Of a stretch of 64,000 nucleotides of DNA, positions 1 through 9,493 are shown piece after piece (positions within the stretch are counted from its first letter, which is position 1; each line of letters opens with the position of its first letter). The stretch is from an uncultured Selenomonadaceae bacterium (GTDB lineage Bacteria > Bacillota > Negativicutes > Selenomonadales > Selenomonadaceae), in NCBI GenBank assembly GCA_905233135.1, contig CAJOCQ010000002.1:62001-126000 (forward strand), read 5' to 3'. The notes below the pieces were generated by a model that did not search any database, was not told where the DNA came from, and saw nothing but the letters and a program-made list of their open reading frames with translations. The translations under genes and the position numbers were made by a program.

Positions 1-3000
1 ATAATTTTACAGGGGAAATTATTATTCCTAAAAATTCGCTTATTTCGGAGTCGAGGATTAAGAATTTGTTTGGTCCAAGTCATTTCCTTTTGAATAAAAA
101 AGCCAATAACTCTTTGTTGAAGGAAGAAGATATAGAAGAGTTATTAAAAAATCAGAAATGGCAGATCGCGCTGGACGAGGATATTGCAGAAGGAGATTTT
201 GTTTTAAAAAAAGGCTCTATTATTAACTCCGCGTCGATTGATTTGTTGGATTCGATTCGTGAAGCAAATTTATTTAATTTGCAAAATAAGTCCCCTTTAA
301 TGCTGAAACTTAAAAAGGGCGATAAATTTATTACTAAAATTTGCGCTCCAAGGTCTGACCAAAGAACACTTCGCACGGCGGATATTGCAGCTGCTATAGG
401 ATACCTCCTGGATTTAATGGAAGGCGAAGGGCAGACAGACGATATTGACCACTTGGCAAACCGCAGAGTCCGCTCGGTGGGCGAACTGCTTCAAACTCAA
501 TTCCGTATAGGACTTGCCAGAATGGAAAGAGTTTGCAGAGACAGGATGACCACTCAAGACGCCGATATTATTACTCCTCAAGCTCTTATAAACATTAAAC
601 CAGTCATTGCCGCTATTAAAGAATTTTTCGGAAGTAGCCAACTCAGCCAATTCATGGACCAACATAACCCACTTTCCGAACTTACTCATAAACGCAGATT
701 AAGTGCGCTCGGTCCAGGCGGTCTTTCCAGAGAACGCGCAGGTTTTGAAGTGCGCGACGTTCATAACTCCCACTACGGCAGAATGTGCCCTATTGAAACT
801 CCAGAAGGCCCTAACATTGGTTTAATAGGCTCGCTCGCTAACTTCGCCAAAATTGATTCTTTCGGCTTCATTCTTACTCCTTACAGAAAAATTATTAACA
901 ACCTCGTTTCCAACTCCGCTTTTTATTTGAACGCAGCGGACGAAGAACCCCTGACTATTGCTCAAGCTAATGAACCGCTCGATTCTTCGTTCCACTTCAT
1001 TAACGACACCGTGACCGCAAGACACTTTCAAATTTCTTCGCGCGTTAAGGCAGCGGACGTTAATTTTATGGATGTAAGCCCCAAGCAAGTTGTTAGCATT
1101 GCTACCGCTCTTATACCGTTCCTGGAAAATGACGACGCTAACCGCGCTTTAATGGGCGCGAATATGCAAAGACAAGCTGTCCCGCTCCTTCGCACTCAAG
1201 CCCCCCTGGTCGGTACCGGTATGGAAGCTAAAGCCGCGGCTGACAGCGGCGTCATGATTCTGGCTAAGAATGACGGTATTGTTTCTTATGTTGATGCTAA
1301 TTTGATTGTTATTGACGCCAAGAACGGCAAAGATTATTTTAAATTACAAAAATTCGCCAGATCCAATCAGGGCACTTGTATTAACCAGATTCCTATTGTT
1401 CACGTGGGCGAGAAGGTAGGCGCAGGGCAGCCTATTGCAGATGGCCCCGCTACTTCGAACGGCGAACTCGCTCTGGGTTATAATATTATTGTCGCTTATA
1501 TGCCTTGGGAAGGTTATAACTATGAAGATGCCATTTTACTTTCTCAAAATTTATTAAAAAATGATATTTACACTTCTATTCACATTGAAGAACACCAATG
1601 CGACGCACGCGATACCAAGCTCGGCCCCGAAGATGTTACCCGCGATATTCCTAATGTTGCCGAAGAGGCTTTAGCTCAGTTGGATGCCGAGGGCATTATT
1701 GCTATTGGTGCCGACGTTAGACCCGGTGATATTTTGGTGGGTAAAGTGACGCCGAAAGGTGAAACAGAATTGACAGCAGAAGAAAAATTGCTGAGAGCAA
1801 TATTCGGGGAAAAAGCAAGAGAAGTGCGAGATACATCAATGAGAGTACCGCACGGCGAATCGGGAAAAATAGTGGCAGTAAAAATCTTTACAAGAGAAAA
1901 TAATGACGAAATGCCGCCGGGCGTTAATAAGCAAGTAAGAGTATATATAGCGCAGAAAAGAAAGATAAGCGTGGGAGATAAAATGAGCGGCAGGCACGGT
2001 AATAAAGGCGTAGTGTCGCAAATAATGAGAGAGGAAGATATGCCGTTTTTGCCTGACGGAACGCCGGTAGATATAGTATTGAACCCGCTGGGCGTGCCAA
2101 GCCGAATGAATATAGGGCAGATATTGGAAACGCACTTGGGAATGGCAGTAAAAAAATTGGGCTGGCGAATATCAAAAGAAGGCGAAAAAGTCTTAAAAGA
2201 ATTAACAGAGGCAGGTTACGCGCAAAATAAAGAATTGCCGGCAGTAGAAAAAGAAGGGCTGTACGTGTCAACGCCTGTATTCGACGGCGCACGCGAAGAA
2301 GATATTATAAAAACAATGAAATTGGCAGGTATGGATGAAGACGGCAAAACAATCCTCTATGACGGCAGAACAGGTGAACGCTTTGAAAATAAAGTAACAG
2401 TAGGCTGCGTATATATGCTGAAATTGCACCACTTGGTGGACGATAAGATACACGCGCGCTCAACAGGTCCCTACAGCTTGGTAACGCAACAGCCGCTCGG
2501 CGGTAAAGCCCAATTCGGCGGGCAAAGATTCGGCGAAATGGAAGTATGGGCATTGGAAGCCTACGGCGCAAGTTATACCCTGCAGGAAATTTTGACAGTA
2601 AAAAGCGATGACGTTGTAGGGCGCGTAAAAGCTTATGAGGCTATTGTTAAAGGTAACAATATCCCCGAACCCGGCGTCCCCGAATCTTTCAAAGTCTTAA
2701 TAAAAGAATTGCAGTCAATAGGTCTGGATATAAAAGTCCTGGCAGGCGATTCAAAAGAAATTGATATTAAAGACGAAGAAGATGAGTCGCCTGTAACAAG
2801 ACCGGAAGTACCAAGCAGCATTGAAGATTCACCCGTTACAGCTCAAGAGGTATCGGGCGGCAACACTGAAGAAGATTCAGAGGATTCAGAAGAAGAACCT
2901 ACTGATGACGAAATAGAATTTATAGCCCAAAATTTGGACGCAGATTTGGAAAATTATTTCAATGGAAATGACGATTTGCCGCCTTTGGATGATTTCAATT

Positions 3001-3017
3001 ATGATGATGAGGAATAG
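1..3017 (+). CDS. rpoB: RNA polymerase beta subunit, 5' end cut by window edge
   Basis: Catalytic-core beta subunit of RNA polymerase. The frame is open from base 3, before any start codon, so the N-terminal part lies outside the window; about 1005 codons are visible. The rifampicin-pocket segment reads [16 protein letters not shown] followed by [14 protein letters not shown] (about 630-720), with the wild-type Gln, Asp, His and Ser at the usual resistance positions. Also visible are [34 protein letters not shown] and the C-terminal [20 protein letters not shown]. After the conserved end there is an acidic tail of about 85 residues (from about 2760) rich in Asp and Glu, with a repeated SPVT motif. 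The stop codon TAG lies inside an 8-bp tandem array. Codon preference changes sharply near base 1750. Confidence 0.98.
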   Translation, partial: NFTGEIIIPKNSLISESRIKNLFGPSHFLLNKKANNSLLKEEDIEELLKNQKWQIALDEDIAEGDFVLKKGSIINSASIDLLDSIREANLFNLQNKSPLMLKLKKGDKFITKICAPRSDQRTLRTADIAAAIGYLLDLMEGEGQTDDIDHLANRRVRSVGELLQTQFRIGLARMERVCRDRMTTQDADIITPQALINIKPVIAAIKEFFGSSQLSQFMDQHNPLSELTHKRRLSALGPGGLSRERAGFEVRDVHNSHYGRMCPIETPEGPNIGLIGSLANFAKIDSFGFILTPYRKIINNLVSNSAFYLNAADEEPLTIAQANEPLDSSFHFINDTVTARHFQISSRVKAADVNFMDVSPKQVVSIATALIPFLENDDANRALMGANMQRQAVPLLRTQAPLVGTGMEAKAAADSGVMILAKNDGIVSYVDANLIVIDAKNGKDYFKLQKFARSNQGTCINQIPIVHVGEKVGAGQPIADGPATSNGELALGYNIIVAYMPWEGYNYEDAILLSQNLLKNDIYTSIHIEEHQCDARDTKLGPEDVTRDIPNVAEEALAQLDAEGIIAIGADVRPGDILVGKVTPKGETELTAEEKLLRAIFGEKAREVRDTSMRVPHGESGKIVAVKIFTRENNDEMPPGVNKQVRVYIAQKRKISVGDKMSGRHGNKGVVSQIMREEDMPFLPDGTPVDIVLNPLGVPSRMNIGQILETHLGMAVKKLGWRISKEGEKVLKELTEAGYAQNKELPAVEKEGLYVSTPVFDGAREEDIIKTMKLAGMDEDGKTILYDGRTGERFENKVTVGCVYMLKLHHLVDDKIHARSTGPYSLVTQQPLGGKAQFGGQRFGEMEVWALEAYGASYTLQEILTVKSDDVVGRVKAYEAIVKGNNIPEPGVPESFKVLIKELQSIGLDIKVLAGDSKEIDIKDEEDESPVTRPEVPSSIEDSPVTAQEVSGGNTEEDSEDSEEEPTDDEIEFIAQNLDADLENYFNGNDDLPPLDDFNYDDEE

Positions 3018-3090
3018 TGGAATAGTGGGATAGTGGGATAGTGGAATAGTGGAATAGTGGAATAGTGGAATAGTGGGATAGTGGAATGGT
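3011..3090. repeat. Ten-copy 8-bp tandem array between rpoB and rpoC
   Basis: Ten consecutive 8-bp units of the form GGRATAGT, differing only at the third base, except for the last unit, GGAATGGT. The first unit covers the last two rpoB codons and supplies its TAG stop. The array fills nearly the whole gap to the rpoC Shine-Dalgarno sequence (GAAAGGAG). No complementary arm follows, unlike related arrays elsewhere in the window. The same word recurs at 45094-45130. Confidence 0.97.
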
Positions 3091-3109
3091 AACTGAAAGG
3101 AGCTAAATT

Positions 3110-6100
3110 ATGCTCGATGTAAATATATTCGACAGTATGAGAGTAGGACTTGCCTCGCCCGAACAAATTAAAAGTTGGTCATACGGCGAAGTTAAAAAGC
3201 CCGAAACTATTAACTACCGTACATTAAAACCCGAAAAAGACGGTCTCTTTTGTGAAAGAATCTTCGGCCCCACGCACGATTGGGAATGCCATTGCGGCAA
3301 ATATAAGCGCGTACGCTACAAAGGTATTATCTGCGACCGCTGCGGCGTAGAAGTTACCCGCGCCAAAGTCCGCCGCGAAAGAATGGGTCATATTGAACTT
3401 GCCGCGCCGGTAAGCCATATCTGGTACTTCAAAGGTATACCAAGCAGAATGGGCTTAATATTGGGAATTACGCCAAAAAATTTGGAGCGCATATTGTATT
3501 TCGCCGCCTATATAGTGTTGGAAGAACCAAAAGATAACGACGAAATAAAAAAAATGACGCTGCTTTCTGAAAGTGAATACCGCCGCGCCCGCGAAAAATA
3601 CGGCGATACTTTCAAAGTAGGTATAGGCGCAGAAGCTATTGAATTTCTGTTGAAAAATATCGACTTGGATAAATTGGCAGCAAATTTAAGGCAAGAAATA
3701 AAATCGCCAAGTGCCCAAAAACGTTTCAGGGCAATAAGACGCCTTGAAGTAGTTGAAGCATTCCGTAAAAGCGGCAATAAACCCGAATGGATGATTTTAA
3801 GAGTATTGCCGGTAATACCGCCCGATTTAAGACCAATGGTGCAACTCGACGGCGGCAGATTCGCTACAAGCGATTTAAACGATTTGTACCGCCGCGTTAT
3901 TAACCGTAACAACCGCCTTAAAAAAATGTTGACGATTAATATACCTGAACTCATTTTGCGCAATGAAAAACGTATGCTGCAAGAGGCAGTTGACGCGCTT
4001 ATTGATAACGGCAGACGCGGCAGACCCGTAACAGGCAGCGGCGGCAGGGCGTTAAAATCGTTAAGCGATATGTTAAAAGGTAAACAGGGTCGTTTCCGCC
4101 AAAACCTTTTAGGTAAGCGCGTAGACTACAGCGGCAGAAGTGTTATAGTTGTAGGTCCCGAACTCAAATTGCACCAATGCGGTCTGCCTAAGGAAATGGC
4201 TTTGGAACTCTTTAAGCCCTTCGTAATGAAAAAATTATCCCAAGACGGCAATACCACAATTAAAGCCGCTAAACGTAAAGTTGAACGCGCAAGCGAAGAA
4301 GTTTGGGCGGTATTGGAAGAAGTTATTAAAGAACATCCCGTGTTATTGAACCGCGCCCCTACCTTGCACCGCTTGGGTATTCAGGCGTTTGAACCCGTGC
4401 TTACTGAAGGGCGCGCGTTAAAATTGCACCCGCTGGCGTGTACAGCCTACAACGCCGACTTCGACGGCGACCAAATGGCTATTCACCTGCCGCTCAGCGC
4501 AGAAGCTCAAGCTGAAGCAAGAGTTTTAATGCTTGCCGCCAACCATATTTTGGCACCAAAAGACGGCAAGCCAATTATCGTTCCAACTCAAGATATGGTA
4601 CTGGGTACCTACTATTTGACAGTCTTAAAGAAAAACGCCAAAGGTCAAGGTCGCGCCTTCACAGGCATTCAAGAGGCTTTAATGGCATACCAAAATAAAG
4701 AATTGGAACTTCAAAGCGAAATTTTATGCCGTATGAAAACCCCCGACAATCAAATTTCACTGGTAAAAACTTCGCTCGGACGCTTGATTTTTAATGAAAT
4801 TTTGCCTGAAAATCTGCGCTACTTTAAAAAAGTCGATAACCAATGGACATTGGGAATAGTGATGAACAAGAAAGAATTGGGAAACCTTGTAGCAAAATGC
4901 TACGACGAATGCGGAGCAACGAAAACCGCAAAAGTTATCGACAGCGTAAAAAATTTAGGTTACCACTACGCCTGCGTTGCAGGTATGACTGTAGCTATTT
5001 CCGACGTCATAGTCCCGCCGCAAAAAAAAGACATTATCGATAACACCAAAAATAAAGTCAAAAACGTTGAGCAACAATTCAATATTGGTCTGATAACCGA
5101 ACAGGAACGCTATAAAAAAGTAGTCGATTTATGGAACAAAGCCACCGATTCGGTAGCCGACGCGATGATGAACAATCTTAAGGAAAATCAGCCGTTCAAC
5201 CCGATATATATGATGGCGGACAGCGGCGCGCGCGGCAACAAACAGCAAATGCGGCAGTTGGCGGGAATGCGCGGTTTAATGGCAGATCCAAGCGGCAAAA
5301 TAATAGACTTGCCGATAACGGCGAATTTCAGGGAAGGCTTAAGCGTCAGCGATTATTTTATAAGTAGTCACGGAGCGCGGAAAGGTTTAACAGATACGGC
5401 GTTGAGGACGGCGGACAGCGGGTACTTGACGCGCCGCTTGGTAGACGTAGCGCAAGATGTAATAGTACGTGAGGAAGACTGCGACGTGTCGATAATCAAT
5501 TTGAAATTGGTACGCGCGGAACTTGCTGAAGACACGTTCGACGCCATTTCCATATTGCACGAAGAATTAAACGGGCGAATTTTAGCCGCCGACATAAACG
5601 AAGAAATACAACGGGACGCCACTTTGAACGATGAACTTTTAGAAAAAATAGGACAAATAGGCGCAACTCAAATCAAATTGCGGGGGCGGAGTTTAACCGC
5701 GCCGAACAGTGCGAGCCATTCATTGGTAAGTGAAACGATAAAATTGGGCACGCGCGAAGAATCGGCACGCCGCCAAGTACGTGAAAATTTTATTCACCGG
5801 CACGAAGGCAAACAGTTGGCAAAAACTATAGGAGCCTTAAAAAACGGCAAATTATTAACGCACGAGGATTTGGAATGGATTTTACAGAGTGATGCGTTAG
5901 AAATGTTTGTGCGCGAAAACAATGTTAAGGGCATAGAAGTTGAGGCGATAACGGAAGGCAGCGGCGTAATAGAAAGTTTAGCCGACAGGATAGTTGGGCG
6001 CGTATTGGCGGAAGATATTTACGATTTTGACGGGAAATTAATTGCGAAAGTTAATGACGAAATAGACAAAAAATTGGCGGCAAAAATAGCTGATTTACGC

Positions 6101-7219
6101 ACGGGCAATGTAAAAGTAATGTCAGATGATACTGTTGAAAAAATAGCGGCAAGTGAATCTGCAGGGCGAATATTGGCGGAAGATATTTACTTAAAAAATA
6201 AAAAAATCCTGGAAAAAGGGACGTTAATAACGTCGGAAATAGCGCATAAAATAGAGCAAGCGCGTTCAAACAAAGTAAAAATCCGCAGTGTATTGACGTG
6301 CAAGAGTCAATTTGGAGTATGCATAAAATGTTACGGAGCAGATTTAGCGAATCAGGCACCGGTGGAAGTAGGAGAAGCGGTAGGAATAATAGCGGCGCAG
6401 AGCATAGGGGAACCGGGCACGCAATTAACAATGAGAACGTTCCACACGGGCGGAGTAGCGGGCGATGACATAACGCAAGGTTTACCGCGCGTAGAAGAAT
6501 TATTTGAAGCGCGGAAGCCGAAGCACAACGCGATAATAAGCGAAGTAGAAGGCGAAGTAATATTCGGCAAAAATGAGAAAAACGACTTATTACAAATCAC
6601 GGTAAAACCTGAAATTGGATTAGCGCGTGAATATACGATACCGTTTGGAGCGCGTTTAAGTGTAAATGCGGGGGACTGGATAAAAGCGGGAGCGAAGCTG
6701 ACAGAAGGAGCGATAAATCCGCACGACATTTTAAGGGTAAATGGCTTAAAAGCGACGCACCAATACTTGGTGTACGAAGTACAAAAAGTGTACAAATCGC
6801 AAGGCGTCGAGATAAACGACAAACATATCGAAGTAATGGTGCGTCAAATGCTGCACAAAGTGAAAATCGACGAGAGCGGCGACACCGAATTTTTACCGGG
6901 CGAATTTGTCGACATAAACGTCTTTGAATCCACCAACACAAAAATCATAGAAAGTGGCGGCTTGCCGGCCGTAGCCAAACCAATCCTTCTCGGCATCACC
7001 AAAGCCTCTCTCGCTACAGATTCTTTCTTGAGCGCGGCTTCATTCCAAGAAACAACGCGCGTACTCACCGATGCAGCTATTAAAGGCAAAATAGACCCGC
7101 TTATCGGCTTGAAAGAAAATGTTATTATAGGCAAACTTATTCCCGCAGGTACGGGGATGCCGCGTTATCGCAATTTGCAAGTTGTCGATACTACCATTGA
7201 AAATCAAGAAGCAATTTAA
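3110..7219 (+). CDS. rpoC: RNA polymerase beta' subunit
   Basis: Largest core subunit of RNA polymerase, 1369 aa, longer than the Bacillus protein (about 1200 aa). It starts at ATG after GAAAGGAG. The N-terminal zinc ribbon uses Cys60, Cys62, Cys75 and Cys78. The active-site motif NADFDGDQM lies at about residues 447-455 and carries the Mg-binding aspartates. The second zinc site is formed by the Cys of EEDCDVS and by [11 protein letters not shown] at about residue 1064. Just before that site a block containing GR(V/I)LAEDIY occurs twice, at about residues 963 and 1020, which suggests an internal duplication of about 57 residues in a sandwich-hybrid region. Codon preference is mosaic, with ATA- and TTG-rich stretches in the middle. 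It is co-directional with rpoB, with the repeat array between them. Confidence 0.98.
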   Translation: MLDVNIFDSMRVGLASPEQIKSWSYGEVKKPETINYRTLKPEKDGLFCERIFGPTHDWECHCGKYKRVRYKGIICDRCGVEVTRAKVRRERMGHIELAAPVSHIWYFKGIPSRMGLILGITPKNLERILYFAAYIVLEEPKDNDEIKKMTLLSESEYRRAREKYGDTFKVGIGAEAIEFLLKNIDLDKLAANLRQEIKSPSAQKRFRAIRRLEVVEAFRKSGNKPEWMILRVLPVIPPDLRPMVQLDGGRFATSDLNDLYRRVINRNNRLKKMLTINIPELILRNEKRMLQEAVDALIDNGRRGRPVTGSGGRALKSLSDMLKGKQGRFRQNLLGKRVDYSGRSVIVVGPELKLHQCGLPKEMALELFKPFVMKKLSQDGNTTIKAAKRKVERASEEVWAVLEEVIKEHPVLLNRAPTLHRLGIQAFEPVLTEGRALKLHPLACTAYNADFDGDQMAIHLPLSAEAQAEARVLMLAANHILAPKDGKPIIVPTQDMVLGTYYLTVLKKNAKGQGRAFTGIQEALMAYQNKELELQSEILCRMKTPDNQISLVKTSLGRLIFNEILPENLRYFKKVDNQWTLGIVMNKKELGNLVAKCYDECGATKTAKVIDSVKNLGYHYACVAGMTVAISDVIVPPQKKDIIDNTKNKVKNVEQQFNIGLITEQERYKKVVDLWNKATDSVADAMMNNLKENQPFNPIYMMADSGARGNKQQMRQLAGMRGLMADPSGKIIDLPITANFREGLSVSDYFISSHGARKGLTDTALRTADSGYLTRRLVDVAQDVIVREEDCDVSIINLKLVRAELAEDTFDAISILHEELNGRILAADINEEIQRDATLNDELLEKIGQIGATQIKLRGRSLTAPNSASHSLVSETIKLGTREESARRQVRENFIHRHEGKQLAKTIGALKNGKLLTHEDLEWILQSDALEMFVRENNVKGIEVEAITEGSGVIESLADRIVGRVLAEDIYDFDGKLIAKVNDEIDKKLAAKIADLRTGNVKVMSDDTVEKIAASESAGRILAEDIYLKNKKILEKGTLITSEIAHKIEQARSNKVKIRSVLTCKSQFGVCIKCYGADLANQAPVEVGEAVGIIAAQSIGEPGTQLTMRTFHTGGVAGDDITQGLPRVEELFEARKPKHNAIISEVEGEVIFGKNEKNDLLQITVKPEIGLAREYTIPFGARLSVNAGDWIKAGAKLTEGAINPHDILRVNGLKATHQYLVYEVQKVYKSQGVEINDKHIEVMVRQMLHKVKIDESGDTEFLPGEFVDINVFESTNTKIIESGGLPAVAKPILLGITKASLATDSFLSAASFQETTRVLTDAAIKGKIDPLIGLKENVIIGKLIPAGTGMPRYRNLQVVDTTIENQEAI

Positions 7220-7240
7220 AATTTTTCCATAAACTAAAAA

Positions 7241-7271
7241 AAGCCGCTCCTTTTCGAGCGGTTATTTTTTT
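7241..7271 (+). terminator. Rho-independent terminator after rpoC
   Basis: A hairpin with arms GCCGCTC and GAGCGGT and a 6-nt loop is followed by TTATTTTTTT, 22 nt after the rpoC stop. It would end the rpoBC transcript. Confidence 0.85.
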
Positions 7272-7375
7272 GCGAAAAATATTTTACTCAAGCACGGGCA
7301 AATATAGCTTTAAAATCGTCAAATTTCGCCGATATGCCGTCTTCAAACTCTTTTTAGTATAAAAGTATACACCAA

Positions 7376-7414
7376 TAAAAAAGCCGCCGAATTTTTGATT
7401 TTCGACGGCTTTTC
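7376..7414 (-). terminator. Terminator after aroH, bidirectional in form
   Basis: A hairpin with AAGCCG and CGGCTT outer arms and CGAA/TTCG inner pairs. It has A-rich DNA on the left and T-rich DNA on the right, so it can act in both directions. It lies directly beyond the aroH stop codon, between convergent rpoC and aroH. Confidence 0.75.
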
Positions 7415-7777
7415 TTATTTGCATAAATCAGGACGCAATTTTCGCGCGTCATCCAAATAAACGTGGTGAATTTCCGAAGAATTTTTATTAATATCTGCCA
7501 AAATCAAAACACGAATGCAAAGCGGCATACTTCCTTCAACAAAAGTTTCTTGCGCGTCGAAGAGCGGCACAAAATTAAAGCCCGGCAGTTGACGCAAGCC
7601 CGCAGTTGGAAAAGCCGCCGTTAAATCGTTCGTCGAAGTAAAAATAATTGCGCCGACGTTATCAAGCGAAATTTCATTGGCAGAAAGAATTTTTGTAACA
7701 AGAAGTTGCGCCGCCTTCCAAATGTCATCTTTAGAATTATTTTTGACGGTTGCCGCGCCCCTTATTCCACGCAACAT
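7415..7777 (-). CDS. aroH: Chorismate mutase, AroH type
   Basis: Converts chorismate to prephenate on the way to phenylalanine and tyrosine. At 120 aa it has the usual length of the monofunctional AroH (Bacillus) fold. Family signatures are visible: LRGIRGAATV at the N-terminus with the active-site Arg, QETFVEGSMPLCIRV with the catalytic Glu and Arg, and HVYLDDARKLRPDL with the conserved Tyr near the C-terminus. It starts at ATG after AAAGGAG. It lies 24 bp downstream of flhF on the same strand and may be read from the flagellar operon, though its function is unrelated. Confidence 0.93.
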   Translation of the reverse strand: MLRGIRGAATVKNNSKDDIWKAAQLLVTKILSANEISLDNVGAIIFTSTNDLTAAFPTAGLRQLPGFNFVPLFDAQETFVEGSMPLCIRVLILADINKNSSEIHHVYLDDARKLRPDLCK

Positions 7778-7801
7778 TTTTCAAAACTCCTTTCAAAAAA
7801 T

Positions 7802-9472
7802 TTACTTCAGCATAGCGTTAATTTTTTTCAGCAACAAATCAGCAAGCGTGTCGGCGTTGCCCGTAACAATGTCATCGGGTACACTTTGCCCCGTCGTCAT
7901 ATATGAAAGCGGCAAATTTTCATTGCGCAAAAGATTTATAACAGTGCCGAAATTTCCCGTTTCGTCAATCTTCGTGATAATAATTTTTTCGGGTTCAACG
8001 GCGGAAAATTTTTTTATAATTTCTTTGGCGTCATTGATTTTGATTGACGCGCTGATAGCCAAATGTTTTTCGATACGGGGATTAATTTTTAAAAATTCCT
8101 GCAGTTCCAGCATTTGCCCTGCGCTGTACTGACTGCGCCCCGCCGTGTCGATTAAAATTAATTCTTTATCTTGGTGCCTGTCGATAGCCAACGCCAATTC
8201 TTGCGGCGTGTACACAATTTCCAGCGGCAAGCCCAAAATATCTGAATAAGTTTTGAGTTGTTCGACGGCTGAAATTCTGTAAGTGTCGGCGGTAATTAAA
8301 GCCGCGTTAATTCCCTGTTCGAGGACGAATTTTGCGGCAATTTTCGCAAGCGTGGTAGTTTTGCCGACGCCCGTTGTGCCGACGAGTGCAACAATTTTAC
8401 TGCCGCGCCGATTCAATCTTATACCGTCAGCAAATTCCATATGTTCGCTAAAATATGAAGACAGCGTCCACTTCGCCGCACTTGAAAGATAATCAATCGA
8501 AGTATCCGCCATTTCGTTAATAATTTCTTCGCTAACTTCCTGCTGTTTCAAGGCTTCGTTCAAAGTCATAACCGCTCGGGAATTTTTGCCCAATGCATCG
8601 GCGAGCATTTTTTTCATTTGCAAAATTTCTTCTTCAAGCTGCCGTATTCTGATTTTTTCGGGCGATTCAGTTTCGTCTGAAACATTTTCAGATACTGCAA
8701 CGCTTTCAGATTTTGGCGGCGCGGGAATTTCTTCGGCGGGCGGCGGTTGCACGTGCGGCGGCGCGGCTTGTTGTTGCATTTGTTGAAACTGCGCGAACAT
8801 CATTGCTTGAAGTTGTGCAAATTGTTCTTGCGTCAAGCCCGCCGGTAATTTTTCTTCAGTGCGTAAACTTTCGCTTGTTGAAGTTTGAGTAGGCAACGGT
8901 TGAACTTCTTCGACGGGCGGCGGCTCAATTTTTTTAACGGGCGGCGGCGTTGAAGTAATTTGTTCCGGCTGAAATTTTTTTGGTTGCGGCGGAGTTTTTT
9001 TCGGTTCTTCGGTTAAAGTTTTTTTAGGTTCTTCGCGCAGATTTTTTTTCGGTACTTCGGTAGCGTTTAAAATTTCGGCGTCAGATTGGGATTCAATTTC
9101 TATTGGTGAATTATCCTTAACGCGCTTTAAAACGCTTTGAAGTTTTTGAACGTCAGCTTCAGAAATTTTTTTATCTGCGGGGGCGGGCGTTTCCTGTTTT
9201 TGAGATTTGGGATTTTCAGCGGCTTTTTTGTACTTGGCGGCGGCGACGCTTGCAGGCTGCGCGGATTTAACGGGCGCAATTTCTTTAATTTCCTGCGCGG
9301 GCGAATCTTCAACGGCGGCTGTAATTTCAACAACTTCGCGCGTGCGCAGTCCCAACAAGCCGCTTTCTTTGTATTTTTTGCTGTGCAGAATAACCGCCTT
9401 TGAGCCCAATTCTGCGCGCATTGCCGCTACTGCTTCTTTCATTGTCGCTGCCTTAAAAACTTTTATCTGCAA
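7802..9472 (-). CDS. flhF: Flagellar SRP-type GTPase FlhF
   Basis: GTPase that controls the placement and number of flagella, a relative of Ffh and FtsY. Of its 556 aa, the N-terminal 60 form the basic B-domain start (MQIKVFKAATMKEAVAAMRA). A long Pro/Lys/Glu-rich disordered linker follows (about residues 70-270) with repeated EEPKKT words and a Gln-rich patch. The NG domain has the P-loop VGTTGVGKTTTLAKIA, the DTAGRSQYS switch and the TKIDETGNFG guanine-binding motif. The start is a TTG with GGAGG 12 nt upstream, so the exact start is less certain. FlhG, its usual partner encoded next door, is not present in this window. Confidence 0.95.
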   Translation of the reverse strand: MQIKVFKAATMKEAVAAMRAELGSKAVILHSKKYKESGLLGLRTREVVEITAAVEDSPAQEIKEIAPVKSAQPASVAAAKYKKAAENPKSQKQETPAPADKKISEADVQKLQSVLKRVKDNSPIEIESQSDAEILNATEVPKKNLREEPKKTLTEEPKKTPPQPKKFQPEQITSTPPPVKKIEPPPVEEVQPLPTQTSTSESLRTEEKLPAGLTQEQFAQLQAMMFAQFQQMQQQAAPPHVQPPPAEEIPAPPKSESVAVSENVSDETESPEKIRIRQLEEEILQMKKMLADALGKNSRAVMTLNEALKQQEVSEEIINEMADTSIDYLSSAAKWTLSSYFSEHMEFADGIRLNRRGSKIVALVGTTGVGKTTTLAKIAAKFVLEQGINAALITADTYRISAVEQLKTYSDILGLPLEIVYTPQELALAIDRHQDKELILIDTAGRSQYSAGQMLELQEFLKINPRIEKHLAISASIKINDAKEIIKKFSAVEPEKIIITKIDETGNFGTVINLLRNENLPLSYMTTGQSVPDDIVTGNADTLADLLLKKINAMLK

Positions 9473-9493
9473 TTTGTAAATTCACCTCCAATT

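Noticed and set aside
630-720. Rifampicin-resistance substitution in RpoB
   Set aside because: The key pocket residues have the sensitive-type identity; only a neutral-looking Asn-to-His difference at an outer position was seen.
1836-2571. Long minus-strand open frames opposite rpoB
   Set aside because: Caused by the ATA- and TTG-rich codon stretch of rpoB. No family resemblance and no ribosome sites.
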